The notes beneath the pieces were generated by a model. That model was not told the DNA's origin. It ran no database searches and saw only the letters and a program-made list of their open reading frames with translations. Of a stretch of 45,201 bases of DNA, positions 7,579 to 15,668 are shown one piece after another. The stretch's first letter is position 1. Each line of letters opens with the position of its first letter. The stretch spans positions 1 to 45,201 of the forward strand of contig JAGVXS010000058.1 in assembly GCA_018303685.1 (NCBI GenBank). Reading direction: 5' to 3'. This DNA is from Candidatus Woesearchaeota archaeon. Lineage in GTDB: Archaea > Nanobdellota > Nanobdellia > Woesearchaeales > GW2011-AR4. The translations under genes were made by a program, and so were the position numbers.

Positions 7579-8154
7579 TTAAAACTCGCTTATAAATTTT
7601 TTTAAATCGCCGTTTAAATCTACTGCAATTGCCAATGCGCCGTTTTCGGCGCTTCTTTTTTCGTGCGAGAATGATATAACAAGCACATCCCCGTTTTTCA
7701 AATCAAAATTTCTCTCCAGTTCTTTGTAGTCCTGCTCATATTCGTATTCGGGGGCGTAAAGCCTGCCTTCGAATTTTAATATGATTGCGCCGTCTGCCCC
7801 GTTCTTGACAGCAATGTCCCTGAGCCTGTACAGCTCCTCCAGATTAGGCGCATTTCTAATCATGACCCCGACTTTCTTGGAGTCGGGATATATCTTGTGC
7901 ATTGCTATGCTTTTTGGGGCGCTTATACAGCCATAAATGTGTTGCAACGCATCGGCGCCTTTCCTGCTGAGAAAATGCCCTTTTTTTGTCTGCTCAAGCA
8001 ATTTTTTGGACTTCAGGCTTTTAAGTATTGTCCTTACAGTGCCTTCGCCAAGCTCAAGTTCCCTTGCAAGCTCCTGCCTTCCTGTATTTTTGCTGAACTT
8101 CAGGAAGCACCTTAGAATGTCTATTTTTGTGAAGTTGGGAATGTTGCCTACCAT
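7579..8154 (-). CDS. Winged-helix protein with DUF4443-like C-terminal domain
   Basis: The N-terminal 75 residues form a winged helix (ELARELELGEGTVRTILKSLKSKKLL followed by the wing). The C-terminal half (VGVMIRNAPNLEELYRLRDIAVKNGADGAIIL) resembles the archaeal DUF4443 domain by memory. The start is placed at ATG 8154, 191 residues, because the TATA box at 8177-8184 fits a leaderless message from there; an in-frame start at 8205 would lie beyond it. It heads an operon with PRPP synthetase, so a role in sensing a nucleotide or PRPP-related ligand is possible but unproven. Confidence 0.65.
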   Translation of the reverse strand: MVGNIPNFTKIDILRCFLKFSKNTGRQELARELELGEGTVRTILKSLKSKKLLEQTKKGHFLSRKGADALQHIYGCISAPKSIAMHKIYPDSKKVGVMIRNAPNLEELYRLRDIAVKNGADGAIILKFEGRLYAPEYEYEQDYKELERNFDLKNGDVLVISFSHEKRSAENGALAIAVDLNGDLKKFISEF

Positions 8155-8176
8155 AAAAAATTTGTTTTGAACAAGA

Positions 8177-8184
8177 TTTATAAA
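8177..8184. promoter_or_regulatory. Palindromic TATA box shared by divergent genes
   Basis: The perfect palindrome TTTATAAA is 23 bp from the minus-strand ATG (8154) and 27 bp from the plus-strand ATG (8211). Both distances suit a leaderless archaeal transcript, so the same TATA box could serve the winged-helix/prs operon and the TauE-like gene in opposite directions, with orientation set by flanking BRE sequence. Confidence 0.55.
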
Positions 8185-8210
8185 CTTTCTGTTAATATGC
8201 TGCAATTTTC

Positions 8211-8960
8211 ATGGAGACGGCAAATTTAATTTTACTGCTTATTGTCAGCCTTTTCTCTTCAGTAATAGGCTCTGTAATAGGGACAGCAATGCTTATTTTG
8301 CCGCCTGCAATGATATTTCTTGGCATTCCGGTGCATACAGCAATTGCAACCGCAAGATTCTCCATGCTTGGAATTGCAACAGGCAACCTGGCCAGATTTT
8401 CAATGAAGGAGAAAATAAAGCTCAGGTATGTGCTGCCTTTTGCATTGGCAGGCATAATAGGCTCGCTAATCAGCTCATTATTCCTGAAACACATCAATGA
8501 GGAGATATTAAAAAAGGCCATTGGAATCATTATGATATCAATTTCCCTCCTGGTATTTTTTGAGGACCGCATAAAGCCCAAGAAGGGCAAAACAAGGGCT
8601 ACTATGAATCACCATGCCATAAGCGCCATTGGAGGCTTTTTTGTGGGAGGCTATATCGGCATCATTGGCGGCGGAGGCGCAACAATCATAATATTCCTGC
8701 TTGTATTGATTTACGGGCTAAGCTTCCAGGACGCCCTTGCAAACCAGAAAGCTGTTACCCTGCCCATTTCAATAATCACAACCGTTGTTTTTGTGTACCA
8801 GGGGCTTATAGACTACGGGCTTGGAGTGCCTCTGCTTCTGGTCAATATCGCAGGCGGGTGGATTGGCGCGGAATTGATACTGAAGTTTAAGAATACATGG
8901 CTTAAAAGAATCCTCGTGCCTGTCATAATGCTCATGGCCCTGGGGCTTCTATTCAGTTAG
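8211..8960 (+). CDS. TauE/SafE-family sulfite/anion exporter-like permease
   Basis: A 249-residue membrane protein with about eight helices in two halves, each with the family signature: FSSVIGSVIGTAMLILPPAMIF in the first half and FVGGYIGIIGGGGATIIIFLL in the second. The DALANQKAVTLPIS segment is also characteristic. Family members export sulfite, sulfoacetate or related anions; the substrate here is unknown. It has its own promoter, shared with the divergent winged-helix gene. Confidence 0.85.
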   Translation: METANLILLLIVSLFSSVIGSVIGTAMLILPPAMIFLGIPVHTAIATARFSMLGIATGNLARFSMKEKIKLRYVLPFALAGIIGSLISSLFLKHINEEILKKAIGIIMISISLLVFFEDRIKPKKGKTRATMNHHAISAIGGFFVGGYIGIIGGGGATIIIFLLVLIYGLSFQDALANQKAVTLPISIITTVVFVYQGLIDYGLGVPLLLVNIAGGWIGAELILKFKNTWLKRILVPVIMLMALGLLFS

Positions 8961-9019
8961 TGTTACCATTATGAAATAACGAAAAATTTAAATAGTGGTG
9001 GTTTTTAGCTGTATGTAAA

Positions 9020-10090
9020 ATGGTTAAAATAAGCAAGTCATTGCTGCTGAGCCTTGTAATATTCATATTTCTGATGAGCGCAGCCCATGCTGCAGGCTCA
9101 AAGCTTATATTCTCAGACGTTGACGTAAATGTCGGCGGCAAAACCTCAAAAAACCTCGATGATGGGGACACTATTGACGACGAGGCCGAGCCCGGCGATG
9201 CAGTCGAGTTCAGGGTGGAGGTAAAAAACAATTTTACCGACGCAGAAGATTTGGAAATTGAGGACATCACAGTCCAGGTTACTATTGAGGAGGTTGATGA
9301 TGGCGACGATTTGGATGAGGAATCCTCGGATTTTAATCTGAAAGCTGACAGGGATAAGAGAGTAACTTTAAAGTTTCAGCTTCCGATAGAGCTTGATGAG
9401 GACACCTTCAATGTCCTGATACATGCAGAAGGCGAGGATGAAAACGGCACAAACCACGAGGCGGATATGGACCTGGAGCTTGAAGTCAATAAGGAAAGCC
9501 ACCAGCTTATAATCACCAGAAGCACACTAAGCCCTGCAGAGGTTTCATGCAACAGGAGGAATGTGCAGGCTGACATGTCTGTCGTAAATATAGGAAATGA
9601 AGACGAGGAAGATGTCACAATACATGTGTTTAACAGCGATTTGGGCGTTGATTTGAAGGAAAATGTAGAGGAGATTACAGCCGAGCCTAACGAAGACGAG
9701 AGCAGGTTTTCAGGAACATACTCGTTCAGCGTTCCAAATGAAGCTGAGGCAGGCAGCTACCCAATAACCGTAAAGGCATTGTATGATGATGACAGGAAAA
9801 AGGCAGAGAAGGCGCTTACATTGACTGTTAACGACTGCGCAACTGCAAGGAAAGAAACAGCAGAGGAGGAAAAGACTTCCGAGGAAGGCGAGGAAGTTGA
9901 AGTTATATCACCAACAACCGGCAGGGCAACTGCTACTGTTGTTGATGAAGAAGCTCCTGAAGGCGCTGTTGTAACCCGGGAAAGCTTTTTGGGAAGCAAT
10001 GCTTTTGTCACTGGAATAATAATTGCAGAAGTAATTGCAGTAATTGTAGGGATAGTGCTTGTTGTTGCTTTGTTCAGGAGAAAAGGGTAA
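9020..10090 (+). CDS. Acidic secreted surface protein with C-terminal membrane anchor
   Basis: The 356-residue product has a signal peptide (residues 5-24, ending AAHAAG), about three beta-rich immunoglobulin-like or CARDB-like segments, a very acidic linker (around 275-300) and one transmembrane helix (about 329-351) ending in RRKG. It is rich in Asp and Glu. Related proteins in DPANN genomes are often labelled putative S-layer proteins, so a cell-envelope role is likely. A TATA-like AATTTAAATAG (about 8984-8996) precedes the start by roughly 28 bp. Confidence 0.6.
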   Translation: MVKISKSLLLSLVIFIFLMSAAHAAGSKLIFSDVDVNVGGKTSKNLDDGDTIDDEAEPGDAVEFRVEVKNNFTDAEDLEIEDITVQVTIEEVDDGDDLDEESSDFNLKADRDKRVTLKFQLPIELDEDTFNVLIHAEGEDENGTNHEADMDLELEVNKESHQLIITRSTLSPAEVSCNRRNVQADMSVVNIGNEDEEDVTIHVFNSDLGVDLKENVEEITAEPNEDESRFSGTYSFSVPNEAEAGSYPITVKALYDDDRKKAEKALTLTVNDCATARKETAEEEKTSEEGEEVEVISPTTGRATATVVDEEAPEGAVVTRESFLGSNAFVTGIIIAEVIAVIVGIVLVVALFRRKG

Positions 10091-10130
10091 ATATTTTTGA
10101 TAAGTAATCTATTTTTACACTGGAGTAAAA

Positions 10131-10445
10131 ATGCTTCCAAGTTTATTTAGAGAAATACAAAGACCAGAAGGTATACAGCCATCATTTAGTTCTATTGGAG
10201 ACAAATTTATTATAGCTAGTGGAGGGGATTTAGAACTAAATGTAGAATTATTTGCCAGAGAAGGCAGAGTTGATGCAGTTGTCGTAAAAGGTGAACTTAA
10301 AGTAAAATTCGCTGGAAATAACAACCACGTTATAGTCTACAAAGCAGGAGCATGTCCTATTTTATTAAAAGGGGACATATTAGACCTAGGTAATTATGGA
10401 AGTTACGAGATTTCTGAAGTTTCTAGTCATGCCAAAAATCTATAA
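10131..10445 (+). CDS. Hypothetical beta-rich protein
   Basis: A 104-residue protein of unrecognised family, with alternating hydrophobic residues suggesting a small beta barrel (LNVELFAREGRVDAVVVKGEL, then KVKFAGNNNHVIVY). Codon use is more A/T-ending than in the neighbouring conserved genes. A GGAG precedes the ATG at about 10121-10124. It stands alone between the surface protein and TrmB. The call rests on a clean frame and a plausible start only. Confidence 0.45.
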   Translation: MLPSLFREIQRPEGIQPSFSSIGDKFIIASGGDLELNVELFAREGRVDAVVVKGELKVKFAGNNNHVIVYKAGACPILLKGDILDLGNYGSYEISEVSSHAKNL

Positions 10446-10508
10446 CCCCTTTAAAGTAGTTACACAATAGAAAGCTTTATAAAGGACTAACCCATACTTC
10501 AGTGAAAG

Positions 10509-11279
10509 ATGCAGCAGGAAAAACAATTTTTGCAGGATTTGAAAAAATACTTCAGGCTGAACATATACGAAGTCAAGATATGGACTGCCCTGCTGAGCAG
10601 GGGCATAGCTTCTGCAGGCGAGCTTGCCGACATCTCGGGAGTACCCAGAAGCCGTTGTTACGATGTTCTTGAATCGCTTGAAAAGAAGGGATTTATCATA
10701 ATGAAGATAGGCAAGCCAATAAAGTACCTTGCAGTAAGCCCTGAAGTGATTCTTGACAGGGTGAAGAAAAACATAAAGGAAGAGGCTGACGAGCTCGTAA
10801 TGCAGTTTGAAAGCGTCAAGGAGACTGACGAGTTCAAGGAGCTGGAGCTTTTGCACAAGACAGGCGTGCAGCACGTTGACATTTCCAGCATCTCAAAATC
10901 TATCGTGGGAAGGACTGACATAAACAGGTTCATGAAAAACATGCTTTCCAAGGCAAAATCAAGCGTTGTTGTTGTCGCGGCAAGCGAGCACGTAGAGAGG
11001 ACAGCCAAGCTGCTGAAGGGATTTGCAGCGGGCTTCGCAAAGAAGGGAGTAAAGGTGAGGTTTTACTCGCCGTTCAACAAGGCTGCAATGAAGAAGCTGC
11101 AGAATGTCGAGCATGTTGAGTACAACGCCAGCACAAGCTTTGTAAACGTTGACGGGAAGGAAATGGCTTTCATGGTTTCAAATGCAAATGTTGCCCCTGA
11201 TTTTGAGGTTGCAATCTGGATAAGCAGCCCGTTCTTCGTGAATGCTGTCAATGTTCTTTTTGAAGAGAGTTTGAAATAA
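10509..11279 (+). CDS. TrmB-family transcriptional regulator
   Basis: TrmB proteins are archaeal sugar-responsive regulators with an N-terminal winged helix and a C-terminal ligand domain. Residues 10-75 carry the family HTH (NIYEVKIWTALLSRG, then AGELADISGVPRSRCYDVLESLEKKGFI), and the C-terminal 120 residues have the phospholipase-D-like fold seen in the TrmB effector domain (KSSVVVVAASEHVERTAKLL). The length of 256 is usual for the short TrmB class. A TATA-like CTTTATAAAGG (about 10474-10484) precedes the ATG by 28 bp. An atypical receiver protein follows 16 bases downstream. Confidence 0.85.
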   Translation: MQQEKQFLQDLKKYFRLNIYEVKIWTALLSRGIASAGELADISGVPRSRCYDVLESLEKKGFIIMKIGKPIKYLAVSPEVILDRVKKNIKEEADELVMQFESVKETDEFKELELLHKTGVQHVDISSISKSIVGRTDINRFMKNMLSKAKSSVVVVAASEHVERTAKLLKGFAAGFAKKGVKVRFYSPFNKAAMKKLQNVEHVEYNASTSFVNVDGKEMAFMVSNANVAPDFEVAIWISSPFFVNAVNVLFEESLK

Positions 11280-11295
11280 TTCTTTGGAGGTTTAA

Positions 11296-11676
11296 ATGAA
11301 AGGTGTTCTTGTTGTTGATGAACACAAGGATGTACTGGGAGTATATGAAGGTATGTTCCAGAATTCCCCCTACAGGTTGTATTTAAGTGATAATCCCCGG
11401 AAGGCATTAAACATGCTGAAGGGAAAGGGTAGGAATTTAGTGGATTTGGTAATAACAGATATATATATGGATAAGATGAGTGGGGATGAATTGATAAGGA
11501 AAGCACGCCACATGAACGAAAAGGTCAAATTTGCGATACATCCCGGCGTTTCAGAAAAATATGCGGAACCATTGCTCAAGAAATTAAAGGAAGAAAAGAT
11601 TGAAGTAGGGTTTTTGTCCCCCTTTTTCCTGAGGGAAGACTTAATGGCGTTGGTCAAGTCATTGATTGGTAAATAA
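11296..11676 (+). CDS. Stand-alone receiver (CheY-like) domain lacking key switch residues
   Basis: A 126-residue single REC domain. The acidic pair (Asp8, Glu9) and the phospho-acceptor Asp55 in DLVITDIYMDKMSGDEL are present. The conserved switch Thr/Ser is replaced (around His82 in KFAIHPGV), and the conserved Lys before Pro in the KPF motif is Ser108 (FLSPFF), so phosphorylation signalling may be altered or absent. A GGAGG at 11286-11290 lies before the ATG. It follows TrmB closely, and no histidine kinase is in the window. Confidence 0.75.
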   Translation: MKGVLVVDEHKDVLGVYEGMFQNSPYRLYLSDNPRKALNMLKGKGRNLVDLVITDIYMDKMSGDELIRKARHMNEKVKFAIHPGVSEKYAEPLLKKLKEEKIEVGFLSPFFLREDLMALVKSLIGK

Positions 11677-11754
11677 ACAATTCCATTACCACCGCAACAT
11701 TTAAATACTAATTCAATATCTTCAGCAGTATAAGAAATTCTTCGGGTTTTAGAA

Positions 11755-12393
11755 ATGGAAGATAAGGAACTGAAAACAGGCACGACAACTATAGGCATAG
11801 TGTGCAAAGACGGCATTGTGCTTGCTGCGGACAAAAGGGCTACATCAGGATATTTGATAACCTACAAGAAGTTTGACAAGATAATAACCATAACGGACAA
11901 TATAGCCGTTACAGTCGCGGGCACTGTGTCTGACGTGCAGCTATTGACAAAATACCTGAAGGCAGAGCTTAGGTTAAAAGACATAAGAACCGGGCGCGAA
12001 ACCACTGTGAAGGAAGCCGCAAGCCTGCTGGCAAACTTCGTCTATAACAATATAAGAAAGCTGAGCCTAATACCGGGAATAAGCCATTTTATCGTGGGCG
12101 GCAAAGACTCAAAGGGAGTGCACCTTTACGACTTGAGCCCTGACGGCTCAATAGTCGAGGTTGATGATTACATTTCTTCGGGATCAGGCTCTGTAATGGC
12201 ATTCGGAGTTTTGGAAACATTGTACAGGAAAGGGCTAAGCATTGATGAAGGCGTGAAGCTTGCTGCAAAAGGCGTAAACGCAGCCGTGCAGCGCGACATA
12301 GCATCCGGCAACGGCATTGACATAGTGACTATTACGAAAGACGGCATTAAAAAAGTGCTTTCAAAGGAGATAGAATACAGGATTGAAGCATAA
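11755..12393 (+). CDS. psmB: Proteasome beta subunit
   Basis: Catalytic subunit of the 20S proteasome (212 aa). A short propeptide (MEDKELKTG) is removed to expose Thr10 as the nucleophile (mature Thr1); Asp26 and Lys42 match mature Asp17 and Lys33. The GSGSVMAFGVLE segment and the C-terminal GIDIVTITKDG are family hallmarks. A TATA-like ATTTAAATAC (11699-11708) lies about 50 bp before the start. It stands directly upstream of FttA, a frequent archaeal neighbourhood. Confidence 0.96.
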   Translation: MEDKELKTGTTTIGIVCKDGIVLAADKRATSGYLITYKKFDKIITITDNIAVTVAGTVSDVQLLTKYLKAELRLKDIRTGRETTVKEAASLLANFVYNNIRKLSLIPGISHFIVGGKDSKGVHLYDLSPDGSIVEVDDYISSGSGSVMAFGVLETLYRKGLSIDEGVKLAAKGVNAAVQRDIASGNGIDIVTITKDGIKKVLSKEIEYRIEA

Positions 12394-12506
12394 ATTTTCT
12401 GCAAAACAAAAGCAAAATTGCCAGTTTTTACTTAAATTTTATTACCGTAGTTTTGAAAACAGCACTTAAAAAATAAATTAAATAAAAATTCAATAAAATT
12501 CTGAAA

Positions 12507-14399
12507 ATGGCAGACATCACAAAGGAGATCCTTAAGAACCTCCCTGAAAACAAAATAAGCGACATAAACTTTGAAGGGGCCAACATAGTGCTCTACACCA
12601 AAGACAAGGACTTCTTCCTGAACAACAACGGGATGATAAAGAGGATAGTTGATAACATAAAAAAAAGAGTTGAGCTAAGGCCTGACCCGGGCATTACAAT
12701 GGACATGGAAGAGGCTGAAAAGATAATACGCTCCCTGATTCCCGAAGAGGCGGGCATTGACCAGGTCATTTTTGACTCGCAAAGAAGCAGGGTTATTATT
12801 GAGGCTGACAAGCCTGGCTTGGCAATAGGCAAGCAGGGCTCTCTTTTGAGGGACATAAGGACACAGACATTGTGGGTGCCGTTGATAAGGAGAAAGCCGG
12901 CAATAAGGTCCAAGCTTATAGAGAACATAAGGGCTGTATTGTACCAGCACAGCGATTACAGGAGAAAATTCCTTGACAAAGTCGGGCACAGGATTTATGA
13001 CGGCTGGAGAAGGGAGAAGAAAAATGAGTGGATTAGGCTCACTTACCTTGGAAGCGGCAGGCAGGTCGGAAGAAGCTGCATATTTTTGCAGACTCCCGAG
13101 TCAAGAGTGCTGCTTGACTGCGGCATTAATGTCGCTTCTGACGAAAAGCCATACCCGTATCTGGATGCTCCTGAGTTCAACATTAACGACTTGGATGCCG
13201 TTATATTAAGCCATGCACACATAGACCATTGCGGATTCATACCCTATTTGTTCAAATACGGCTACAGGGGGCCTGTGTACTGCACAGAACCCACAAGGGA
13301 TGTTTCTGCGCTTCTTCTGCTGGATTACATAAAGATACAAAGGGCAGACGGGCAGGATCCTATTTTCACATCAGAGGAAATAAAGGAAATGGTGAAGCAC
13401 ACCATAACTCTGGAATATGATGAAGTCAGTGATGTAACACCTGATGTAAGAATAACCCTTTACAATGCAGGGCACATACTTGGAAGTGCAATGGTGCACA
13501 TGCACGTAGGCAACGGCCTGCACAACATACTTTATTCAGGCGACCAGAAATACGGCAGGACTTTGCTGCTTGAGCCTGCTGTCACAATGTTTCCAAGGCT
13601 TGAAACTTTGATGCTCGAGGCAACCTATGGGGGAAAGGAAAACATAATGCCGCACAGGCAGGAAACTGACGAGGAGTTAATGACGATAATAAAGGAAACT
13701 ATGGAGAGAGGCGGAAAGGTTTTGATTCCTACGCTTGGTGTTGGAAGAGCCCAGGAGGTAATGCTCGCAATCGAAGCAATGGTCAGGGAAGGCAGGATGG
13801 CTCCTGTGCCAGTGTATATTGACGGCATGGTTTGGGACGTGACAGCGATACATACAGCTTATCCGGAGTACCTGAACAACAATATACGCAAACTCATATT
13901 CCACAAGGATCAGAACCCGTTTTTGCACGAGATTTTCACAAGAGTCGGCTCGCAAAAGGAAAGGATGGATGTCATTGAGAATAAAGGGGCTTGCGTTGTC
14001 TTGGCAACTTCAGGAATGCTTACAGGCGGGCCTTCTGTCGAGTACTTGAAGCACCTTTGCGACAATCCAAAAAATTCCATGGGCTTTGTCAATTACCAGG
14101 GTGAAGGCTCAATGGGAAGAAGAATCCAGAAAGGCGAGAAAGAGTTTACATTTTCAGACGGAGGCAAGCAGGAGATGCTGCAGATCAAGATGCATGTCCA
14201 TACTGTTGAGGGATTTTCAGGGCATTCATCAAGAAATCAATTGATGAACTTTGTAGCAAAATGCGAGCCAAGGCCTAAGAAGGTCATTGTAAATCACGGA
14301 GAAAACTCAAGATGCCTGGATTTGGCAAGTTCTATTCATAAAGGATTCAGAATTGAGACGGTTGCACCGAGGAATTTGGAGACGGTGAGGGTGAAGTAA
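12507..14399 (+). CDS. fttA: KH-domain beta-CASP ribonuclease, transcription termination factor FttA (aCPSF1)
   Basis: FttA/aCPSF1 is the archaeal homologue of CPSF73; it cleaves nascent RNA at U-rich sites and terminates RNA polymerase. The 630-residue protein has two N-terminal KH domains (the second with GKQG at 108-111), a metallo-beta-lactamase domain with HAHIDH at 236-241, and a beta-CASP domain (GGKVLIPTLGVGRAQEVML and ATSGMLTGGPS). Length matches the archaeal family. It follows psmB on the same strand with its own A/T-rich promoter region (about 12466-12490). Confidence 0.96.
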   Translation: MADITKEILKNLPENKISDINFEGANIVLYTKDKDFFLNNNGMIKRIVDNIKKRVELRPDPGITMDMEEAEKIIRSLIPEEAGIDQVIFDSQRSRVIIEADKPGLAIGKQGSLLRDIRTQTLWVPLIRRKPAIRSKLIENIRAVLYQHSDYRRKFLDKVGHRIYDGWRREKKNEWIRLTYLGSGRQVGRSCIFLQTPESRVLLDCGINVASDEKPYPYLDAPEFNINDLDAVILSHAHIDHCGFIPYLFKYGYRGPVYCTEPTRDVSALLLLDYIKIQRADGQDPIFTSEEIKEMVKHTITLEYDEVSDVTPDVRITLYNAGHILGSAMVHMHVGNGLHNILYSGDQKYGRTLLLEPAVTMFPRLETLMLEATYGGKENIMPHRQETDEELMTIIKETMERGGKVLIPTLGVGRAQEVMLAIEAMVREGRMAPVPVYIDGMVWDVTAIHTAYPEYLNNNIRKLIFHKDQNPFLHEIFTRVGSQKERMDVIENKGACVVLATSGMLTGGPSVEYLKHLCDNPKNSMGFVNYQGEGSMGRRIQKGEKEFTFSDGGKQEMLQIKMHVHTVEGFSGHSSRNQLMNFVAKCEPRPKKVIVNHGENSRCLDLASSIHKGFRIETVAPRNLETVRVK

Positions 14400-14434
14400 T
14401 AACCTTTAAATAACCCCCTAAATCTTTTTTTCTA

Positions 14435-15289
14435 ATGGACGAAGAAATCAAGCAAAACTACATCAAAGCCGGCAGAATATCAGCCGAAGTTCTGGAGTAT
14501 GGAAAGTCACTGATTAAGAAAGGCAATTCTTTGCTTGAAACAACAGAGTTAATAGAGAAGAAAATCCATGAATTGGGCGGAAAGCCTGCTTTTCCTGTCC
14601 AGATTTCATGCGATGAAATAGCTGCCCATTTCTGCGTTGAGGAAGACGACAAGACAATTTTTGATAGCCAAGTGGTGTGCCTTGACTTGGGGGTGCATGT
14701 TGACGGCGCGATTGGCGACAATGCTTACACTATTGACTTGTCCGGAAAATATGGCGATTTGGTGAAAGCTGCGCAAAAGGCATTGGAAGAGGCTTTGAAA
14801 ATTGTAAATGTCGGGACGGAATTAAGGGAGATTGGAAAAGTCATAAATGATGCAATCAGAAGCTACGGCTATAATCCTGTCAGAAATCTTTCTGGGCACG
14901 GCTTGGACTTGTACAACATTCATACAAAACCTACAGTGCCAAATATCGACGACGGCAATAAAACTACTTTGAAGAAAGGCATGGCTTTTGCAGTCGAGCC
15001 GTTTGCCACAATAGGCGCAGGGGTTGTTGCTGAAAAAGGATTGCCTGCTGTTTTCATGCTTGAGCATCCAAGAAATGTCAGAAGCCCGATAACAAGGGAT
15101 GTTCTTAAGGAAATAGTAAGCTATGAAGGCCTGCCTTTTGCAAAAAGATGGCTGACGAGAAAGTTCGGCGCAAAAGCAAACTTTGCATTGAGGGAATTAA
15201 CCCAGCTCGGCATGGGAATTGTAACCCAAGCAGAGCATTCTGTCTTGATTGATGATGAAGGGGAAGTTGTTGTGCTGACTGAGGTATAG
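14435..15289 (+). CDS. map: Methionine aminopeptidase, type II
   Basis: Removes the initiator methionine from new proteins using two metal ions. The five ligands are present: Asp84 (CLDLGVHVDG), Asp95 (GDNAYT), His155 (SGHGLDLY), Glu188 (VEPFATIG) and Glu267 (QAEHSVLI). The insertion near residues 190-255 marks type II. A TATA-like CTTTAAATAA (14404-14413) lies about 27 bp upstream, so the message is probably leaderless. Confidence 0.95.
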   Translation: MDEEIKQNYIKAGRISAEVLEYGKSLIKKGNSLLETTELIEKKIHELGGKPAFPVQISCDEIAAHFCVEEDDKTIFDSQVVCLDLGVHVDGAIGDNAYTIDLSGKYGDLVKAAQKALEEALKIVNVGTELREIGKVINDAIRSYGYNPVRNLSGHGLDLYNIHTKPTVPNIDDGNKTTLKKGMAFAVEPFATIGAGVVAEKGLPAVFMLEHPRNVRSPITRDVLKEIVSYEGLPFAKRWLTRKFGAKANFALRELTQLGMGIVTQAEHSVLIDDEGEVVVLTEV

Positions 15290-15323
15290 ATTTATAAGGC
15301 AATTTATGTTATTTTCTACTAAA

Positions 15324-15668
15324 ATGAGTTTAGAACTAAGAATACCAAATGTCGTATGGCCTGAACAAAGTGGAATATACAAGGTAGTGCAATTTATGAT
15401 AGAAGGGGTGCCTTATCTAGAATTCAATCGGAAAGATGAGATATACCATGGCCAAATCATTGATAGATTTGCTAAAAAGATGAGTATACAAATGATAGTT
15501 CGCAAAGTTAAAGACGAACCACTAAAATTTTTTAAAGATGGAGAAAAATATAAGATACAAGGCATGGGGTACTGTGATTTGAATTTGATGCAAAGAATAG
15601 CAGAATTTTATGGCTCAAGTCAGCATTATGATATTTCTATAGACCAGAGACATTTGGAAATTTATTAA
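15324..15668 (+). CDS. Hypothetical protein, 114 residues
   Basis: No family is recognised. The protein is basic with mixed alpha/beta character (MSLELRIPNVVWPEQSG at the start). The start is set at 15324 because a TATA box (GATTTATAAGG, about 15289-15299) is 30 bp away; the alternative ATG at 15306 is too close to it. Its last 32 bases overlap the end of the opposing hisS gene. The A/T-rich codon use differs from the adjacent MetAP gene. Confidence 0.45.
   Translation: MSLELRIPNVVWPEQSGIYKVVQFMIEGVPYLEFNRKDEIYHGQIIDRFAKKMSIQMIVRKVKDEPLKFFKDGEKYKIQGMGYCDLNLMQRIAEFYGSSQHYDISIDQRHLEIY

Noticed and set aside
15306-15323. ATG at 15306 as start of the 114-residue hypothetical protein
   Set aside because: It is too close to the TATA box at 15289-15299 for a leaderless message; the ATG at 15324 has the right spacing.
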